64,000 bases of DNA from Paenibacillus sp. FSL K6-1330 (GTDB taxonomy: Bacteria > Bacillota > Bacilli > Paenibacillales > Paenibacillaceae): the NCBI RefSeq assembly GCF_037976825.1, contig NZ_CP150269.1:3795501-3859500 (forward strand), in the 5' to 3' direction. This document shows, piece by piece, positions 63,272-64,000 of this stretch. Numbering within the stretch: position 1 is the first letter of the stretch; every line of letters begins with the position of its first letter. Under the pieces are notes generated by a model, which saw nothing but the letters and a program-made list of their open reading frames with translations, was not told the origin of the DNA and searched no databases. A program made the translations under genes and the position numbers.

Positions 63272-63824
63272 ACGCGTCTCCTCCCGTCATTTCGAATCGT
63301 TTCCGGAGTTCTTTCAGTGCCAGATGATGCCTGGATTTCACTGTACCAACGGGGATCTGCAGAACTTCTGCGATTTCTTCCAGAGAATAGTCGTGAAAAT
63401 AGCGCAGGATGACGACCACACGTAGTTTGTACGACAACTGGCGGACAAGGCTGAACAGCTCATGCTGCATTTCGAACTGCTGGACTGCTTTGTCCGTCCA
63501 GTCGAACTGTTCACAAGTCATCTGGCGGTTTCGTTCAAAGAGGCGAATTCGTCGCCAGGCCTTTCTTTTCCAATCCTGGACAAGACGGATAGTGATCCCG
63601 TGCAACCAAAACCGAAACGGCCGGTTCGGGTCGTACTTGTGAAACGACCGCCACATGCGCATGTAAACTTCATTCACGATATCCTCAATGTCCTGTTTGT
63701 TGTAGACGAGAAAAGCAACCGTCCGATAGACGTCTTGGTGAGTCGCCTGATAGACAAGCTGAAAGGCCGACTCGTCGCCCAACGTTGCTTTTTGAAGCCA
63801 CGGAAGTAACTCTTTATCATTCAT
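63261..63824 (-). CDS. ECF-type RNA polymerase sigma factor
   Basis: The ATG at 63824 has AGGAGG 8 nt upstream; a longer frame to 63917 is not supported. 187 residues. Region 2 (about 22-90: ESAFQLVYQATHQDVYRTVAF, DIEDIVNEVYMRMWRSF) and region 4 (about 125-180: LVRQLSYKLRVVVILRYFHDYSLEEIAEVLQIPVGTVKSR) are complete. It is co-transcribed with its probable anti-sigma. A TGAACC..CG spaced motif upstream suggests autoregulation. Confidence 0.9.
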   Translation of the reverse strand: MNDKELLPWLQKATLGDESAFQLVYQATHQDVYRTVAFLVYNKQDIEDIVNEVYMRMWRSFHKYDPNRPFRFWLHGITIRLVQDWKRKAWRRIRLFERNRQMTCEQFDWTDKAVQQFEMQHELFSLVRQLSYKLRVVVILRYFHDYSLEEIAEVLQIPVGTVKSRHHLALKELRKRFEMTGGDAYVH

Positions 63825-63862
63825 AGGGGCCCCTCCTGAACGTGTTACAACCCTTAATTCGC

Positions 63863-63889
63863 TCCCGTGGAGAAAAAGGTTCAGTAAGA
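63863..63889 (-). promoter_or_regulatory. Possible ECF autopromoter
   Basis: On the minus strand a -35-like TGAACC is followed 16 bp later by CGAA, about 40 bp before the sigma gene. AACC-type -35 elements are typical for ECF sigma factors. The match is partial. Confidence 0.4.
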
Positions 63890-64000
63890 GAATAAACTTT
63901 TTGATGATACTCACCATTTTAGGAACTTCTTAAGGTGTATCGCCAATTTTTTTGCACACGGTTACCCCTGTTGTCATGGACGCTGGTACTCCTCCAATGA

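Overview
The window looks like a chromosomal segment of a Paenibacillus-type member of the Bacillales. Start sites have strong AGGAGG-type ribosome binding sites, TTG and GTG starts are frequent, and the gene families are typical of the group: YesM/YesN-type two-component control of an ABC sugar importer, DUF3888, LytTR with DUF3021, and a rifampin phosphotransferase. No rRNA, tRNA, CRISPR array or complete insertion sequence was seen.

There are four regions. (1) About 1-8500 and 26370-45300 form an AT-rich accessory landscape of small single-gene units: P-loop phosphotransferase-like kinases (three paralogues), HIT, NUDIX, GNAT, two VOC proteins, a dihydrofolate-reductase-like protein, a beta-lactamase-like protein, esterases, lipoproteins and small regulators. 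Most genes lie on the minus strand. Units are separated by more than twenty copies of a structured intergenic repeat that begins with a core close to AACTATCCTGCCCGTTAGYT. The repeat occurs in a long form (about 140-200 bp, several GTTCTTGTCC-type inverted and direct arms plus a terminator-like hairpin) and a short form (about 60-90 bp, a variable hairpin between two similar cores). Many genes are truncated where they meet a repeat. The architecture recalls an integron cassette array, but no integrase is in the window and canonical attC boxes are not resolved. This is the most promising candidate for an undescribed system here. (2) About 8600-14400 holds rph (rifampin phosphotransferase) and helD (RNA polymerase-recycling helicase) on the same strand, with a decayed MFS efflux gene between them: a plausible rifamycin-resistance cluster. 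A possible small RNA unit lies just upstream of helD. (3) About 14470-25280 holds a complete yhf-type operon (yhfZ, PRD protein, yhfU, yhfT, php, yhfS, yhfX, yhfW) followed on the same strand by glcD/glcF-like oxidase genes. Decayed nagB and transposase fragments flank it. (4) About 45300-59500 is a carbohydrate-utilisation locus: SGNH hydrolase, FAD oxidoreductase, GH130, two permeases, binding lipoprotein, a response regulator, a histidine kinase and a large secreted beta-helix pectinase-like enzyme. The binding-protein operon and the pectinase gene share a near-identical promoter box, which suggests joint control by the two-component system. The right end (59500-64000) has a decayed IS1595-type transposase, small secreted or membrane proteins and an ECF sigma/anti-sigma pair.

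Functional themes are detoxification and antibiotic defence in the accessory units and the rph/helD block, an uncharacterised PLP/phosphoesterase-like pathway in the yhf block, and pectin-like glycan uptake in the right part. Regions 2, 3 and 4 are visibly richer in G+C than the repeat-rich accessory regions.
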